A stretch of 64,000 nt of DNA from Caldifermentibacillus hisashii (GTDB lineage: Bacteria; Bacillota; Bacilli; Bacillales; Caldibacillaceae): assembly GCF_027568575.1 (NCBI RefSeq), contig NZ_JANUVP010000006.1; one strand, written 5' to 3'. Position 1 is the first letter of the stretch. Each line of letters opens with the position of its first letter. Below, piece by piece: positions 16,817 through 25,179 of this stretch. The notes beneath the pieces were generated by a model. The model was not told the DNA's origin, ran no database searches, and saw only the letters and a program-made list of their open reading frames with translations. The position numbers were made by a program, and so were the translations under genes.

Positions 16817-17596
16817 ATGGTATTGTCGCTAAAAGGGAAAACATTTGTCATTATGGGTGTTGCCAACAAAAGGAGTATTGCTTGGGGGATTGCCCGGTCT
16901 CTCGACAAGGCTGGTGCCCGACTGATTTTTACATACAACCAAGATCGCATGCTTAAAAATGTGAAAGAATTGGCGGAAACATTAGAAGGCAAAGATTATT
17001 TGTTGCTGCAATGTGATGTGACAGTTGATGAAGATATTACTGCTTGTTTTCAAGAAATAAAAAATCAAGTCGGTACAATTCACGGTGTCGCGCACTGCAT
17101 CGCATTTGCCAACCGGGAAGATTTAGAAGGTGAATTTGTCGATACGTCCCGTGACGGCTTTTTGCTGGCCCAAAACATCAGTGCCTATTCCTTGACGGCC
17201 GTAGCCAAGGAAGCCAGACCGCTTATGACTGAAGGCGGAAGTATTATTACTCTTACATATCTAGGTGGCGAACGGGTTGTCACGAATTATAATGTGATGG
17301 GTGTTGCGAAAGCTTCGTTGGATGCAAGTGTTAAATATTTGGCGAATGATCTTGGAAAGGACGGTATTCGCGTTAATTCGATATCGGCGGGACCGATTCG
17401 AACATTATCTGCTAAAGGAATTCGTGGTTTTAATTCCGTATTAAATCAAATTGAAGAAAAGGCACCGCTACGGAGGACCGTGACGCAAGAAGAAGTGGGC
17501 GATACCGCATTATTTTTATTCAGTGATTTATCTCGCGGAATTACCGGGGAAAATATTCATGTCGATGCCGGATTCCATATTTTAAGCGGGATTTAA
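16817..17596 (+). CDS. fabI: Enoyl-ACP reductase FabI
   Basis: Last step of each fatty-acid elongation cycle; NAD(P)H-dependent SDR enzyme and a known antibacterial target. The 259-residue protein has the cofactor segment GVANKRSIAWGIA, the SLTAVAKEARPLM block, the catalytic Tyr...Lys spacing in YNVMGVAKASLDASV, and the substrate-loop region SAGPIRTLSAKGI. GGAGGAAG precedes the ATG. A FapR operator lies about 60 bases upstream. cotO follows in B. subtilis; here an accessory islet intervenes. Confidence 0.97.
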   Translation: MVLSLKGKTFVIMGVANKRSIAWGIARSLDKAGARLIFTYNQDRMLKNVKELAETLEGKDYLLLQCDVTVDEDITACFQEIKNQVGTIHGVAHCIAFANREDLEGEFVDTSRDGFLLAQNISAYSLTAVAKEARPLMTEGGSIITLTYLGGERVVTNYNVMGVAKASLDASVKYLANDLGKDGIRVNSISAGPIRTLSAKGIRGFNSVLNQIEEKAPLRRTVTQEEVGDTALFLFSDLSRGITGENIHVDAGFHILSGI

Positions 17597-17716
17597 TTTT
17601 TAAAGCTAGTTCGATAAATTGATCGGCAATGTCAGTTTTCTACATGACCTATGGGAAGTAAGCAAAGTCCGGCATCACGTCTTATTTCTTTAAGTGTGTG
17701 GTATGATGAAAGGAAG

Positions 17717-17766
17717 TATGCGTTAGGAAAGTAGAAATTGAAAAATTTATACTTTCCTATTAGCTA
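17717..17766 (-). repeat. Family B repeat, partial inverted copy
   Basis: The left half of family B occurs here in reverse orientation: TTAGGAAAGTAGAAATTG...TACTTTCCTATTAGC, containing the GGAAAGTA/TACTTTCC hairpin. The terminator half present in the other copies is missing. Confidence 0.8.
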
Positions 17767-17787
17767 ATGAAAGGAAAGGGATGTCAC

Positions 17788-18576
17788 TTGGAAAAATACA
17801 GGGAAGTTTTGAAATTGTGGCAGTCCTATCAAATCAATTCGGCTGAAGATTTAGATAAATATTTGGACAGCTTCCGGATACTCTTTGCTTATCATTCCGG
17901 GAAAATAGAGAATGACGAGATTAATTACCACGACACGAGAGAAATATTTGAAAGCGGTAAAGTTATCAATTTCAGTGGCAGCCCTCGTGCTATATTTGAA
18001 CAATATAATCAAAAACTGTGTTATGAGTATTTAAAAGAAAAAATAATAAAAAGAGAAAAATTAAGTGTTGATCTTATTAAAGAAATTGATAAGATTTTAA
18101 CCGGCGGAACGTATGATGAAAAGCGATACATTGTCAATGAAGAGCGCCCGGGCGAGTTTAAAAAACATGATTATGTTACTGGTATTTTGGAAGTTGGTTC
18201 TTCTGCTGAAAATGTAGAAAGTGACATGATCCAATTGATTGAAGAAGTGAATGAGTATGACGGTAAAGAAATTTTAAAAGTGGCGACGTATTTCCATGCC
18301 CGTTTTGAATATATTCATCCTTTTGCAGACGGAAACGGCCGGGTAGGCAGAACAATGATGAATTATTATTTGATGACGCATAACCATCCCCCTTTCATCG
18401 TTTATAATGAGGATAAAAAATTATTTTATGAGTGTCTGCAAAAGTATGATGAAACAGAAGATTTGAATCCTCTGTATAAATTTTTTAAATATGAGACGGA
18501 AAAGACTTGGAAAAAGGCTTTAGAGCTTGCAAATGGAGAAGTGCGTGAACGAAAAGGACTGGAAGATTATACGTAA
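17788..18576 (+). CDS. Fic domain protein (class II, putative AMP transferase)
   Basis: Fic proteins transfer AMP or related groups from nucleotides to protein side chains. The active-site motif is HPFADGNGRVGR from His177. The inhibitory helix motif SGKIEN (residues 37-42, Glu41) lies before the Fic core, which defines class II enzymes. Length is 262 residues. TTG 17788 is chosen because AAAGGG lies seven bases upstream; the ATG at 17767 is inside a family B repeat and has no ribosome site. No antitoxin gene is next to it, as expected when the inhibitor is built in. It lies in the fabI-cotO gap filled in this genome. Confidence 0.88.
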   Translation: MEKYREVLKLWQSYQINSAEDLDKYLDSFRILFAYHSGKIENDEINYHDTREIFESGKVINFSGSPRAIFEQYNQKLCYEYLKEKIIKREKLSVDLIKEIDKILTGGTYDEKRYIVNEERPGEFKKHDYVTGILEVGSSAENVESDMIQLIEEVNEYDGKEILKVATYFHARFEYIHPFADGNGRVGRTMMNYYLMTHNHPPFIVYNEDKKLFYECLQKYDETEDLNPLYKFFKYETEKTWKKALELANGEVRERKGLEDYT

Positions 18577-18729
18577 TATAAAATGATAAAAACACTTGCT
18601 AATGAAACTTGGTTATGTTCTATTTTGTGAGGGGAAAAACATGGATGAAAAATATGCAGAAGATGAATTATAACCTGTTTCCGGGATGTAAAAAGATTCT
18701 TTCAACAACATAATACAATAAAATAAATA

Positions 18730-18777
18730 GAGCACACTGATTGGCAATATGTTTATTGTGACCAGTGTGCTTTTTTA
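18730..18777. terminator. Bidirectional terminator between fic and endonuclease
   Basis: AGCACACTG/CAGTGTGCT flanks a longer loop with a T run on the plus side. It separates the convergent Fic gene and endonuclease gene. Confidence 0.8.
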
Positions 18778-18785
18778 TAGAGTTT

Positions 18786-19631
18786 TTACGGCCAGATGAT
18801 ATCGGCTAACTCAGGAAAGTCGATAAACGGGTTACGGTTGCCTTGGATCTCATAAATAGCAAGATTGCGGTGTTTTTCGTAAACGGTCACCGGAAAATCC
18901 CGATTCCATTTTAACAATACAGGTATATGTATTTTTTTCATAATTGATTTCTTTATAGCATCCGGGTAGCGAACGAAAAAATAGAGCATTGCCCGGGCAA
19001 CCGTCCCTTTGCCGTATTCCGGTTCAAAATATTCCCCGGAAGCAACTCCGCAATGATTACGAATTGGTTCTGTTTCTGATTCGGGATTATAAAAAGCATG
19101 GTCGCCATACGGTAAATTGGAACGTAATGTATTGCAATCCGGCTGACAAACAAATAAATGGTGAAGATCCCCTTTCATCGGTTCCGCTGCATTGAACCAA
19201 CTTTGAGGAACAATATGCTCTGTGTTAAATTTTGACTCATAATCAATTGATTTCACTCTTTTTAACATTTCATGCTTATTCAAATATAAATGGTTTAATT
19301 CCTGAAATTTTTCATACCGCTCATTGACGGTCATAAAATCATCTAAAAGAAATGTATCCGGATCATTAATTTTTCCTGAATAAATACTTTTCATTGTCCC
19401 ATCCGGTTGTAAATCGACCCATGTATATAAATACATATCTTTACTCAAAAAATAAGGAATGATATTTTTATGCGTCTTTTTTAAATAGGAATGGAGGGAA
19501 TAAAATACATTTTTTCCTTTCCCATGAAGGTTCAGCTTTCTATAATACTTTTTCATGAACTGAGCATCTTTTTCCTTATCATAGTAGATATTCTCGTTTT
19601 CTTTTATTCTTTTAAGATTATTTTTTAACAA
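18786..19631 (-). CDS. Endonuclease I family nuclease
   Basis: Non-specific nuclease of the Endonuclease_1 / Bsn (YurI) type. Motifs are TEHIVPQSWF (about residue 140), DLHHLFVCQPDCNTLRSN and the typical end HRNLAIYEIQGNRNPFIDFP. Length is 281 residues. B. subtilis Bsn is secreted, but this protein has no signal peptide: it begins MLKNNLKRIKENEN, from a TTG codon with a weak ribosome site. The start overlaps a short upstream frame (19618-19716), so expression may depend on translational coupling. Confidence 0.85.
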   Translation of the reverse strand: MLKNNLKRIKENENIYYDKEKDAQFMKKYYRKLNLHGKGKNVFYSLHSYLKKTHKNIIPYFLSKDMYLYTWVDLQPDGTMKSIYSGKINDPDTFLLDDFMTVNERYEKFQELNHLYLNKHEMLKRVKSIDYESKFNTEHIVPQSWFNAAEPMKGDLHHLFVCQPDCNTLRSNLPYGDHAFYNPESETEPIRNHCGVASGEYFEPEYGKGTVARAMLYFFVRYPDAIKKSIMKKIHIPVLLKWNRDFPVTVYEKHRNLAIYEIQGNRNPFIDFPELADIIWP

Positions 19632-19716
19632 GACAATTGCTGCATTTTTTTGCTATGATTCCCGGTTGATCAAACTCGGTCAAATCAAGTTCTATATCCT
19701 CACGATGATTTTCCAA
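19618..19716 (-). CDS. Short upstream ORF overlapping the endonuclease start (32 aa)
   Basis: A TTG start after GAGGGGAAGGG opens MENHREDIELDLTEFDQPG...CSNCLVKK. It ends in TAA 14 bases inside the endonuclease frame, at an A-rich GTTAAAAAATAA. Its ribosome site is much better than that of the endonuclease. It may couple translation, or the two could be one protein split by a frameshift (the downstream frame is +1). A Cys-x-x-Cys lies near its end. No family recognised. Confidence 0.45.
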   Translation of the reverse strand: MENHREDIELDLTEFDQPGIIAKKCSNCLVKK

Positions 19717-19923
19717 AAAAACCCTTCCCCTCAAAACGATAGATTTCCTGACCGGTACCTAAAAAGGATCCGTAAATTTTACACAAGATTGGTATAATCC
19801 GTATTACGTACAACCCAAAAAACGGTATTTGAATGCAAATTTTCAGAACAAGAACTTTTTATGCGTTTACCTTTATCTTTATTTTACATAAATAAGTGTT
19901 CTTTTCCATTGATTAAGCAATTA

Positions 19924-19952
19924 ACACAATTGCTTTTTTCCGCATACAAATA
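19924..19952 (+). promoter_or_regulatory. Possible sigma-K promoter of cotO
   Basis: AC at -35 and CATACAAATA at -10, 17 bases apart, approximate the sigma-K pattern (AC and CATAnnnTA). The downstream gene is a late coat gene, which fits. Confidence 0.45.
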
Positions 19953-19985
19953 ATAAGGCAGAGTTTGTGTGAAAGGGGACAAAGC

Positions 19986-20735
19986 ATGAAACAGAGCGCT
20001 AAAGGTAAAAAATGGAAACCAACCATGTTTATTCAACAGCCCGATTATATGATAGGAAATGTAAATGTTCAAAATGAGTATCGTTTTTTTATCGATTTTT
20101 ATCATGATCGTGGTGGGGGCGAACATATTATGGATGAAAAAGAAAGAACTCAAGCAGAAGCGACAGATGAGGAAAAAAAACAGGATGGTCAAATGAGCAA
20201 TCAAGAAAAAGAAAACAATACAGAAGACTTTATTGAAAAAATAAGTGGCGAGCTAATACTGGAAGAGGCGGTTAATGAATTAGACCCAATGAATAATAAA
20301 AACATGCCAACTGAAGAAGAACTTGGAACAGACACACCAGATGTCGAGGGTAAATTAAATATAGAAGAAAGTGAAGATGATGATAAATTATCAGAAGATG
20401 AGGATTTTTCATTAGCAGATCAAGAAGTAGTTGAAACAGATGGGAAGGAAACCGGGGGTACGCATGTAGAAGAATTGAATGAGGCTCGAGATGATACAGA
20501 AGAAACACTGAATGGGGAAAAATTGGAACGGAGACGAGAGATTAGACAGCTGGTCAGACGGTTGGCATTTTATCCGAATGTATTGGAGCGGCCGGTTTGT
20601 GAAGCGAAAATTAATGGGGATAAAGTATGGATTCAAATTCTTAGCAAACGGGGAGATCAAGTACGAATCAGGAGAAACAGAAAAATTGAGACCATTCATA
20701 TTGATGAAATTGAAGAGCTTGAGGTTCAAACATAA
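19986..20735 (+). CDS. cotO: Spore coat protein CotO
   Basis: Coat morphogenetic protein that helps assemble the outer coat/crust. The 249-residue chain begins MKQSAKGKKWKPTMFIQQPD, a short basic motif typical of CotO. It has a long, very acidic low-complexity middle (about residues 45-175), and ends with a compact domain including LAFYPNVLERPVCEAKINGD. Position after fabI and before cotZ agrees with B. subtilis. AAGGGGAC precedes the ATG at 19986, which is preferred over the frame opening at 19965. The acidic region is longer than usual. Confidence 0.8.
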   Translation: MKQSAKGKKWKPTMFIQQPDYMIGNVNVQNEYRFFIDFYHDRGGGEHIMDEKERTQAEATDEEKKQDGQMSNQEKENNTEDFIEKISGELILEEAVNELDPMNNKNMPTEEELGTDTPDVEGKLNIEESEDDDKLSEDEDFSLADQEVVETDGKETGGTHVEELNEARDDTEETLNGEKLERRREIRQLVRRLAFYPNVLERPVCEAKINGDKVWIQILSKRGDQVRIRRNRKIETIHIDEIEELEVQT

Positions 20736-20758
20736 AAAGAATAGAAAAGAATACACGC

Positions 20759-20813
20759 AAATGGAGATGCAACCCAGGAACTTGATTTAAAGCAGTTGCA
20801 ACTCCATTTTTTT
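20759..20813 (+). terminator. Intrinsic terminator of cotO
   Basis: ATGGAG-TGCAAC and GTTGCA-CTCCAT pair around a 20-base loop and are followed by a T run. Confidence 0.85.
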
Positions 20814-20926
20814 ATTTATCCGTCATGTACGGTCACTCGAAGCAAAGGTGGGAGATAGGTGCACGTAAACTTCCCAATAAAAATAGTAGTACAGACTCAT
20901 AAGTCTATACTACATCTAAAAAATTC

Positions 20927-21451
20927 TTAACCTGTAAAAGGTCCTGGTGTTACTGCCGGATGACAATTAACGCCACAGAAGCAGTTCAAGTCAACTGTAA
21001 TGCATATACCGGTGTTTACATATCTGCCAAATGCACCTTGGTCTAAGAAAAAGAATAGTAAGTTAGCTAACCCAACTTGTGTTTTCTCATCGTTTGTCGT
21101 TTGTGCTACAGGAACGGCTTGTAGAAGTTCTAATGTTGCACAACAAGTTTCGGGATCGACATCTACAACACGGAAAGCGATTGATTCATATACATTTACA
21201 TCAGGACCGGTACCGGTTCTTCTGATTCCCCTTCCGACAAAGTATTCACATGTACCTTTACAAATCAAAGAGACCGGGATGGTTGTATAGGGACTGGTTG
21301 CATTTAATCCGCCGCATAGTTCCTGAAGAGAGGTAGAACATCCACTGGTGCAATGACTATTGGCAGGGTCCACTTTTTCTTGGGCTTCTAAAATGTCAAG
21401 TAATATATCACAAACACAGTTATGGTCGAATGTATCTGGTTTAATGCCCAT
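20927..21451 (-). CDS. cotZ: Cysteine-rich spore coat protein CotZ/CotY family
   Basis: Outer coat or crust structural protein that self-assembles into disulfide-linked lattices. The 174-residue protein has a high cysteine count (CVCDILLDI, CTSGCSTSLQELCGG, KGTCEYF, ETCCATLELL, CFCGVNCHP). It carries the CotZ-type VDVDPETCCATLEL block. Only one copy is seen here, whereas B. subtilis has cotZ, cotY and cotX, cotW, cotV nearby. GGAGGAAAG precedes the ATG. It is convergent with cotO. Confidence 0.92.
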   Translation of the reverse strand: MGIKPDTFDHNCVCDILLDILEAQEKVDPANSHCTSGCSTSLQELCGGLNATSPYTTIPVSLICKGTCEYFVGRGIRRTGTGPDVNVYESIAFRVVDVDPETCCATLELLQAVPVAQTTNDEKTQVGLANLLFFFLDQGAFGRYVNTGICITVDLNCFCGVNCHPAVTPGPFTG

Positions 21452-21594
21452 TATCTTTCCTCCTTATCAGTATTTCATATTCACTTACAGACTATGTGAG
21501 AAGGCTAATAACGGTATCGGTAAAACGCCTATTTTTAGTTTTTTTAATTATAAAGATGAGATTTCTTTTATATATTGAAGGAGGAGGGATTTTT

Positions 21595-21954
21595 ATGTTT
21601 AGTATTGATGGGTGGTCATTTTTTTTAATTGGATTAGCAACTTTCCGATTAACCCGTTTGATTGTCTTTGATAAAATAACCGAAATGATACGGATGCCTT
21701 TTTTTGATGAGGTGGAAGAAGTGAATCCTGCTGGTGACAAAGAAGTGTATTTAGTACCGAAACAAGGAAAGTTCAAAAGATGGATTGGGGAATTATTAAG
21801 TTGCTATTGGTGTACCGGGATATGGGTAAGTCTTTTTTTAGTTTTCCTGTATTCTTTTTATCCCATTATTGCGGAACCGTTCATTGTTATTTTAGCTGTA
21901 GCTGCAATTGGGGCAATAATTGAGACAATAATAAGCGCTTTTCTGGGCAAATAG
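21595..21954 (+). CDS. yjcA: Sporulation membrane protein YjcA (DUF1360)
   Basis: A 119-residue protein with two hydrophobic segments (WSFFLIGLATFRL and IWVSLFLVFLYSFYPII plus a third at the end). The conserved features are ATFRLTRLIVFDKI and LLSCYWCTGIWVS, typical of DUF1360/YjcA. The frame is open from 21496, but AAGGAGGAGG before ATG 21595 sets the start. The family is expressed in sporulating Bacillus; its biochemical role is unknown. Confidence 0.85.
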   Translation: MFSIDGWSFFLIGLATFRLTRLIVFDKITEMIRMPFFDEVEEVNPAGDKEVYLVPKQGKFKRWIGELLSCYWCTGIWVSLFLVFLYSFYPIIAEPFIVILAVAAIGAIIETIISAFLGK

Positions 21955-22016
21955 AATGAACAAAGTTTTTAAAAATTTCGTAGACTAATATAAAAAGTTA
22001 GAAAAGGGGTTAGGAC

Positions 22017-22130
22017 ATGAGAAGTAGAACAATGAAAAAATCGATGGAATTAAAACAACCGAAAACAACAATGAAGAAGAAAAAAGATTGTGGTTGTGGA
22101 AAAAGAAGAAAACGGGAAACCGACCAATAA
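22017..22130 (+). CDS. Small basic Cys-containing peptide (37 aa)
   Basis: AAAAGGGG stands before an ATG opening MRSRTMKKSMELKQPK...KKDCGCGKRRKRETDQ. It is strongly basic with a CGC core. It lies in the coat block and its stop codon coincides with the first base of a family C repeat. It may be a minor spore protein. I do not recognise a family. Confidence 0.55.
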   Translation: MRSRTMKKSMELKQPKTTMKKKKDCGCGKRRKRETDQ

Positions 22131-22440
22131 TAAAGTGAAACTTCCATCAGTGGGGTTATTTACCTCACTGATAGTTAGTTGAACCAATCGGGCACTTACG
22201 GGCACTTATCTTCCCCTTTTACATTTCTGATTTCCCTTAAGCCACGGGAGGAAGATTTAGTGACCGTTTGTGCGGGATAAAGTGAAACTTCTATCAGTGG
22301 GGTTATTTACCCCACTGATGGTTAGTTGAACCAATCGGGCACTTACGGGCACTTATCTTCCCCTTTTACATTTCTGATTTCCCTTAAGCCACAGGAGAAA
22401 GATTTAGTGACCGTTTGTGCGGGATAAAGTGAAACTTCCA
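22130..22440 (+). repeat. Family C repeat, two tandem 147-bp copies plus a partial third
   Basis: Copies start at 22130 and 22277 with ATAAAGTGAAACTTC; a 17-base third start lies at 22424. Each unit holds a near-palindrome around CAGTGGGGTTATTTACCCCACTG, then GTTAGTTGAACCAATCGGGC and a tail ending GACCGTTTGTGCGGG. Divergence between the two copies is only a few bases. Related single copies are at 44888-44983 and 59971-60107. Confidence 0.92.
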
Positions 22441-22624
22441 CAGAGGAAGGAGGTGGGATAAAGGAATCAAGGGTGTCTTTGGAATAAAGATTGCCCTTTC
22501 TTTATGTTTTTTAACTACTCTCAATTTGTGCACATACACATTTTCATTGGTTTCCCAAGCAAAAAGGGAGGACGATTCATATAAAAGTATTGAAAAGAAC
22601 AACAAATGAAAGGAGCAAAAAAAG

Positions 22625-22855
22625 ATGCCTTTGCAATTACTATTGTTGCAAATCCAAGCAGCAGGGGTCACGATCAATGAAGTTTTTACATTACCAACCA
22701 ACGTGCCGGGGGAACCTGATTTAACAGGGGTTCGTGTTTTAGAGGTCACCGGAGAAACTGTCACATTTGTAAGAGTCGATTCGCTGGGTGGAAATCGAAT
22801 TATTGTTCCACTTGATAAAATTGTTGCGATCGATTACCCGCCTTTTGTTCAATAA
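22625..22855 (+). CDS. Small conserved-looking hypothetical protein in coat block (76 aa)
   Basis: GAAAGGAGC precedes an ATG opening MPLQLLLLQIQAAGVTINEV, followed by a beta-rich chain (VRVLEVTGETVTFVRV, NRIIVPLDKIVAIDYPP). The pattern looks like a small beta-barrel resembling coat or germination accessory proteins, but I do not recognise it. The 22440-22620 stretch before it is AT-rich and shows no gene. A terminator follows, so it forms its own unit. Confidence 0.6.
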   Translation: MPLQLLLLQIQAAGVTINEVFTLPTNVPGEPDLTGVRVLEVTGETVTFVRVDSLGGNRIIVPLDKIVAIDYPPFVQ

Positions 22856-22881
22856 AATACGAAAAAATAGAAAATAGGTAA

Positions 22882-22922
22882 AGAGACTGTGCTTCCAATT
22901 TAATCGGAAGCTCTTTTCTTTA
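22882..22922 (+). terminator. Intrinsic terminator before the glycan cluster
   Basis: GCTTCC/GGAAGC with flanking AGAG/CTCT is followed by TTTTCTTT. It is 27 bases after the 76-aa gene and 25 bases before the glycosyltransferase gene. Confidence 0.75.
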
Positions 22923-22945
22923 GGGAAAACGAAAAGAGGGATTCG

Positions 22946-23881
22946 ATGAGTAAAGATGATCGAAAGATATTATTTGTCACGCGTGACCTTTCTAACCGAA
23001 TTGAAAAAAGTAGCTACTATTTACTTAAGGAATTAAGAAAAAAAGCAAATGTCATCACAAGTGATCTGGATGGTAACATTCACGACATTTTAAAAAACAT
23101 CAACATACGGCCTGATTTTATATTACTTAATGATAGGAAACCGGATTATTGTCCCCATATAGGCGGATTTACCGATTTGGATATCCCGGTCGGAGCGATT
23201 GTTCATGAACTAAAATATAAACCGTATCAAAGAAGACGATTTTATCAGCGAGAAAACATTCAATATCTCTTTACTCATTATCGAGATGCATTTTTATCCC
23301 TTTTTCCGGAATTACATGATCGAATGATTTGGTTTCCCCATCATGTTCCAATTGATATTTTTAATGATTACCAAATCCCTCGGGACATTGATGTGTTAAT
23401 GATGGGTGCGATTTATCCGCATTTATATCCCGTGCGAGCAAAGTTTTATGAAATATTGAAAAACGAGCCGAATTTTGTTTACCATCCCCACCCGGGTTAT
23501 CAGGAAATCCACAATTGGAAAAATATCTATGCAGGTAAAACATACGCAAGAGAAATAAACCGGGCAAAAATTTTTATTACTTGTGACTCAATCGAGCATT
23601 ATCCTGTCATGAAATATTTTGAGGTATTGGCTTGCAATACATTGTTACTCGCCACACCTTCTCAAGAATTGTCCGACCTTGGTTTTATTGATGGAAAGAC
23701 GTTTGTGGCCGTGAATGAACATAATGTAAAAGACAAGATTACCTATTATTTACAAAATGAAAATGAGCGAAAAAATATTGCCGGGCAAGGTTTTCAAATG
23801 GTTCGACGTGCCCATTCAACAGAAAAACGAACAAATGAGTTAATATCACATATTAATAAAATCATAGATAAAAAAGCATGA
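22946..23881 (+). CDS. CgeB-like glycosyltransferase
   Basis: The 311-residue protein resembles the CgeB/spore-maturation glycosyltransferases of GT-B fold. It opens ILFVTRDLSNRIEKSSYYLL and has FPHHVPIDIFNDY in mid-chain. It ends with the glycosyl-transfer signature region INRAKIFITCDSIEHYPVMKYFEVLACNTLLLA and a C-terminal helix. CgeB is a spore-surface maturation factor in Bacillus. GAGGGATTCG is a modest ribosome site. It is the first of six sugar genes beside cotO, cotZ and yjcA, which suggests a spore-surface glycan role. Confidence 0.78.
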   Translation: MSKDDRKILFVTRDLSNRIEKSSYYLLKELRKKANVITSDLDGNIHDILKNINIRPDFILLNDRKPDYCPHIGGFTDLDIPVGAIVHELKYKPYQRRRFYQRENIQYLFTHYRDAFLSLFPELHDRMIWFPHHVPIDIFNDYQIPRDIDVLMMGAIYPHLYPVRAKFYEILKNEPNFVYHPHPGYQEIHNWKNIYAGKTYAREINRAKIFITCDSIEHYPVMKYFEVLACNTLLLATPSQELSDLGFIDGKTFVAVNEHNVKDKITYYLQNENERKNIAGQGFQMVRRAHSTEKRTNELISHINKIIDKKA

Positions 23882-24087
23882 AAGATATCTTATTAGGTTA
23901 ACACCCGAAAAGTGCATTTTTTCTAAAAATTACAATCGATTTATGTTATCCAAAATCAAATCTTGTGTGGAATTCTTAGATTTATGGGCTAATTACATGA
24001 TTATTTAAAAATAGAGAAGTAACCAGTCCGTTATAAAAGAAAAAGAATAGTATAGTTGTAAAGCACAAAAAATCAGGAAGTGTTCAG

Positions 24088-25179
24088 ATGAAGGTAATAA
24101 CGATTTTAGGAACAAGACCGGAGATTATCCGCCTTAGTTTAATCATAAAAAAATTAGATGAATTCTGTGATAAACATATACTCGTCCATACCGGCCAAAA
24201 TTTCACGAAAAATTTAAGCGACATCTTTTTTGAAGAACTGGAAATTCGCAAGCCTGATTATCATCTGTTTAATCATAAAAACACTTTGGGAAATCAATTA
24301 GCGACGATGTTCAAGGAATTAGAACAAATTATTCAGGATGAAAAGCCGGATCAAGCACTTGTGCTGGGCGATACAAACAGTGCTTTAAGTGCTGTTTTAT
24401 TGGAAAGAATGGGCGTTCCGGTTGTGCATATGGAGGCCGGCAACCGTTGTTATGATTTGGCAGTACCGGAAGAGAAGAATCGCCGCGTCATTGATGCAAT
24501 TGCAACATTCAATTTACCGTATACGCCAAATTCTAGAGAAAATCTGTTACGGGAAGGAATTCCTAATAACCGGATTATGATGAGCGGTAACCCGATTTAT
24601 GAAGTGTTGGTTCATTATCAATCGAAAATCAATGAAAGTCATATAAGAACAAAATTACATTTGCAAGAAAAAGATTATTTTCTTGTCACTTGTCACCGGG
24701 CTGAAAATGTCGATAACGCCACAAATTTAACAGAAATTTTAAACGGTATAAATGCAGTGGCGGAACATTTTGATAAGCGGGTAATTTGCAGCATCCATCC
24801 CCGAACAAAATCAAAACTAAACAATCTTCAAAATAATAAACGTCATCCATTAGTTGAGTTTCATGAGCCATTCGGATTTTTCGATTTTATCCAACTTCAA
24901 AAACATGCCTTATGTGTCATGACCGATAGTGGAACGGTTCAAGAGGAAAGTTGTATTTTTCATGTACCTGCAGTAACGATTCGGAACAGTACAGAACGAC
25001 CTGAAACGGTAGCGTGTGGAAGTAATATTGTTTCCGGAGTCGATGCCAAATCTATTCTTCGGGCAGTAAAAGTCATGGTAGCTAGGCAATCTGAATGGGT
25101 TTTACCGATAGGCTATGATGATAAATATGTGTCCGATAAAGTAGTTAAATTTATTTTGGGAGGTAAAGGAGTTGTTTGA
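24088..25179 (+). CDS. UDP-GlcNAc 2-epimerase (non-hydrolysing, WecB/CapG type)
   Basis: Interconverts UDP-GlcNAc and UDP-ManNAc, or works on related 6-deoxy sugars. The 363-residue protein shows GTRPEIIR at residues 8-15, LVLGDTNSAL, VVHMEAGNR, VTCHRAENVDN and MTDSGTVQEES, all family signatures. It opens an operon of four overlapping genes; its stop overlaps the next start by eight bases. A 200-base gap without a terminator separates it from the preceding glycosyltransferase and may hold a promoter. Confidence 0.93.
   Translation: MKVITILGTRPEIIRLSLIIKKLDEFCDKHILVHTGQNFTKNLSDIFFEELEIRKPDYHLFNHKNTLGNQLATMFKELEQIIQDEKPDQALVLGDTNSALSAVLLERMGVPVVHMEAGNRCYDLAVPEEKNRRVIDAIATFNLPYTPNSRENLLREGIPNNRIMMSGNPIYEVLVHYQSKINESHIRTKLHLQEKDYFLVTCHRAENVDNATNLTEILNGINAVAEHFDKRVICSIHPRTKSKLNNLQNNKRHPLVEFHEPFGFFDFIQLQKHALCVMTDSGTVQEESCIFHVPAVTIRNSTERPETVACGSNIVSGVDAKSILRAVKVMVARQSEWVLPIGYDDKYVSDKVVKFILGGKGVV

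Noticed and set aside
18641..18673. 10-codon ORF after the Fic gene with a good ribosome site
   Set aside because: Too short to support as a gene; possibly the start of a deleted gene.
19884..20204. 106-codon minus-strand frame
   Set aside because: It is antisense to the cotO start and promoter and looks compositionally random.
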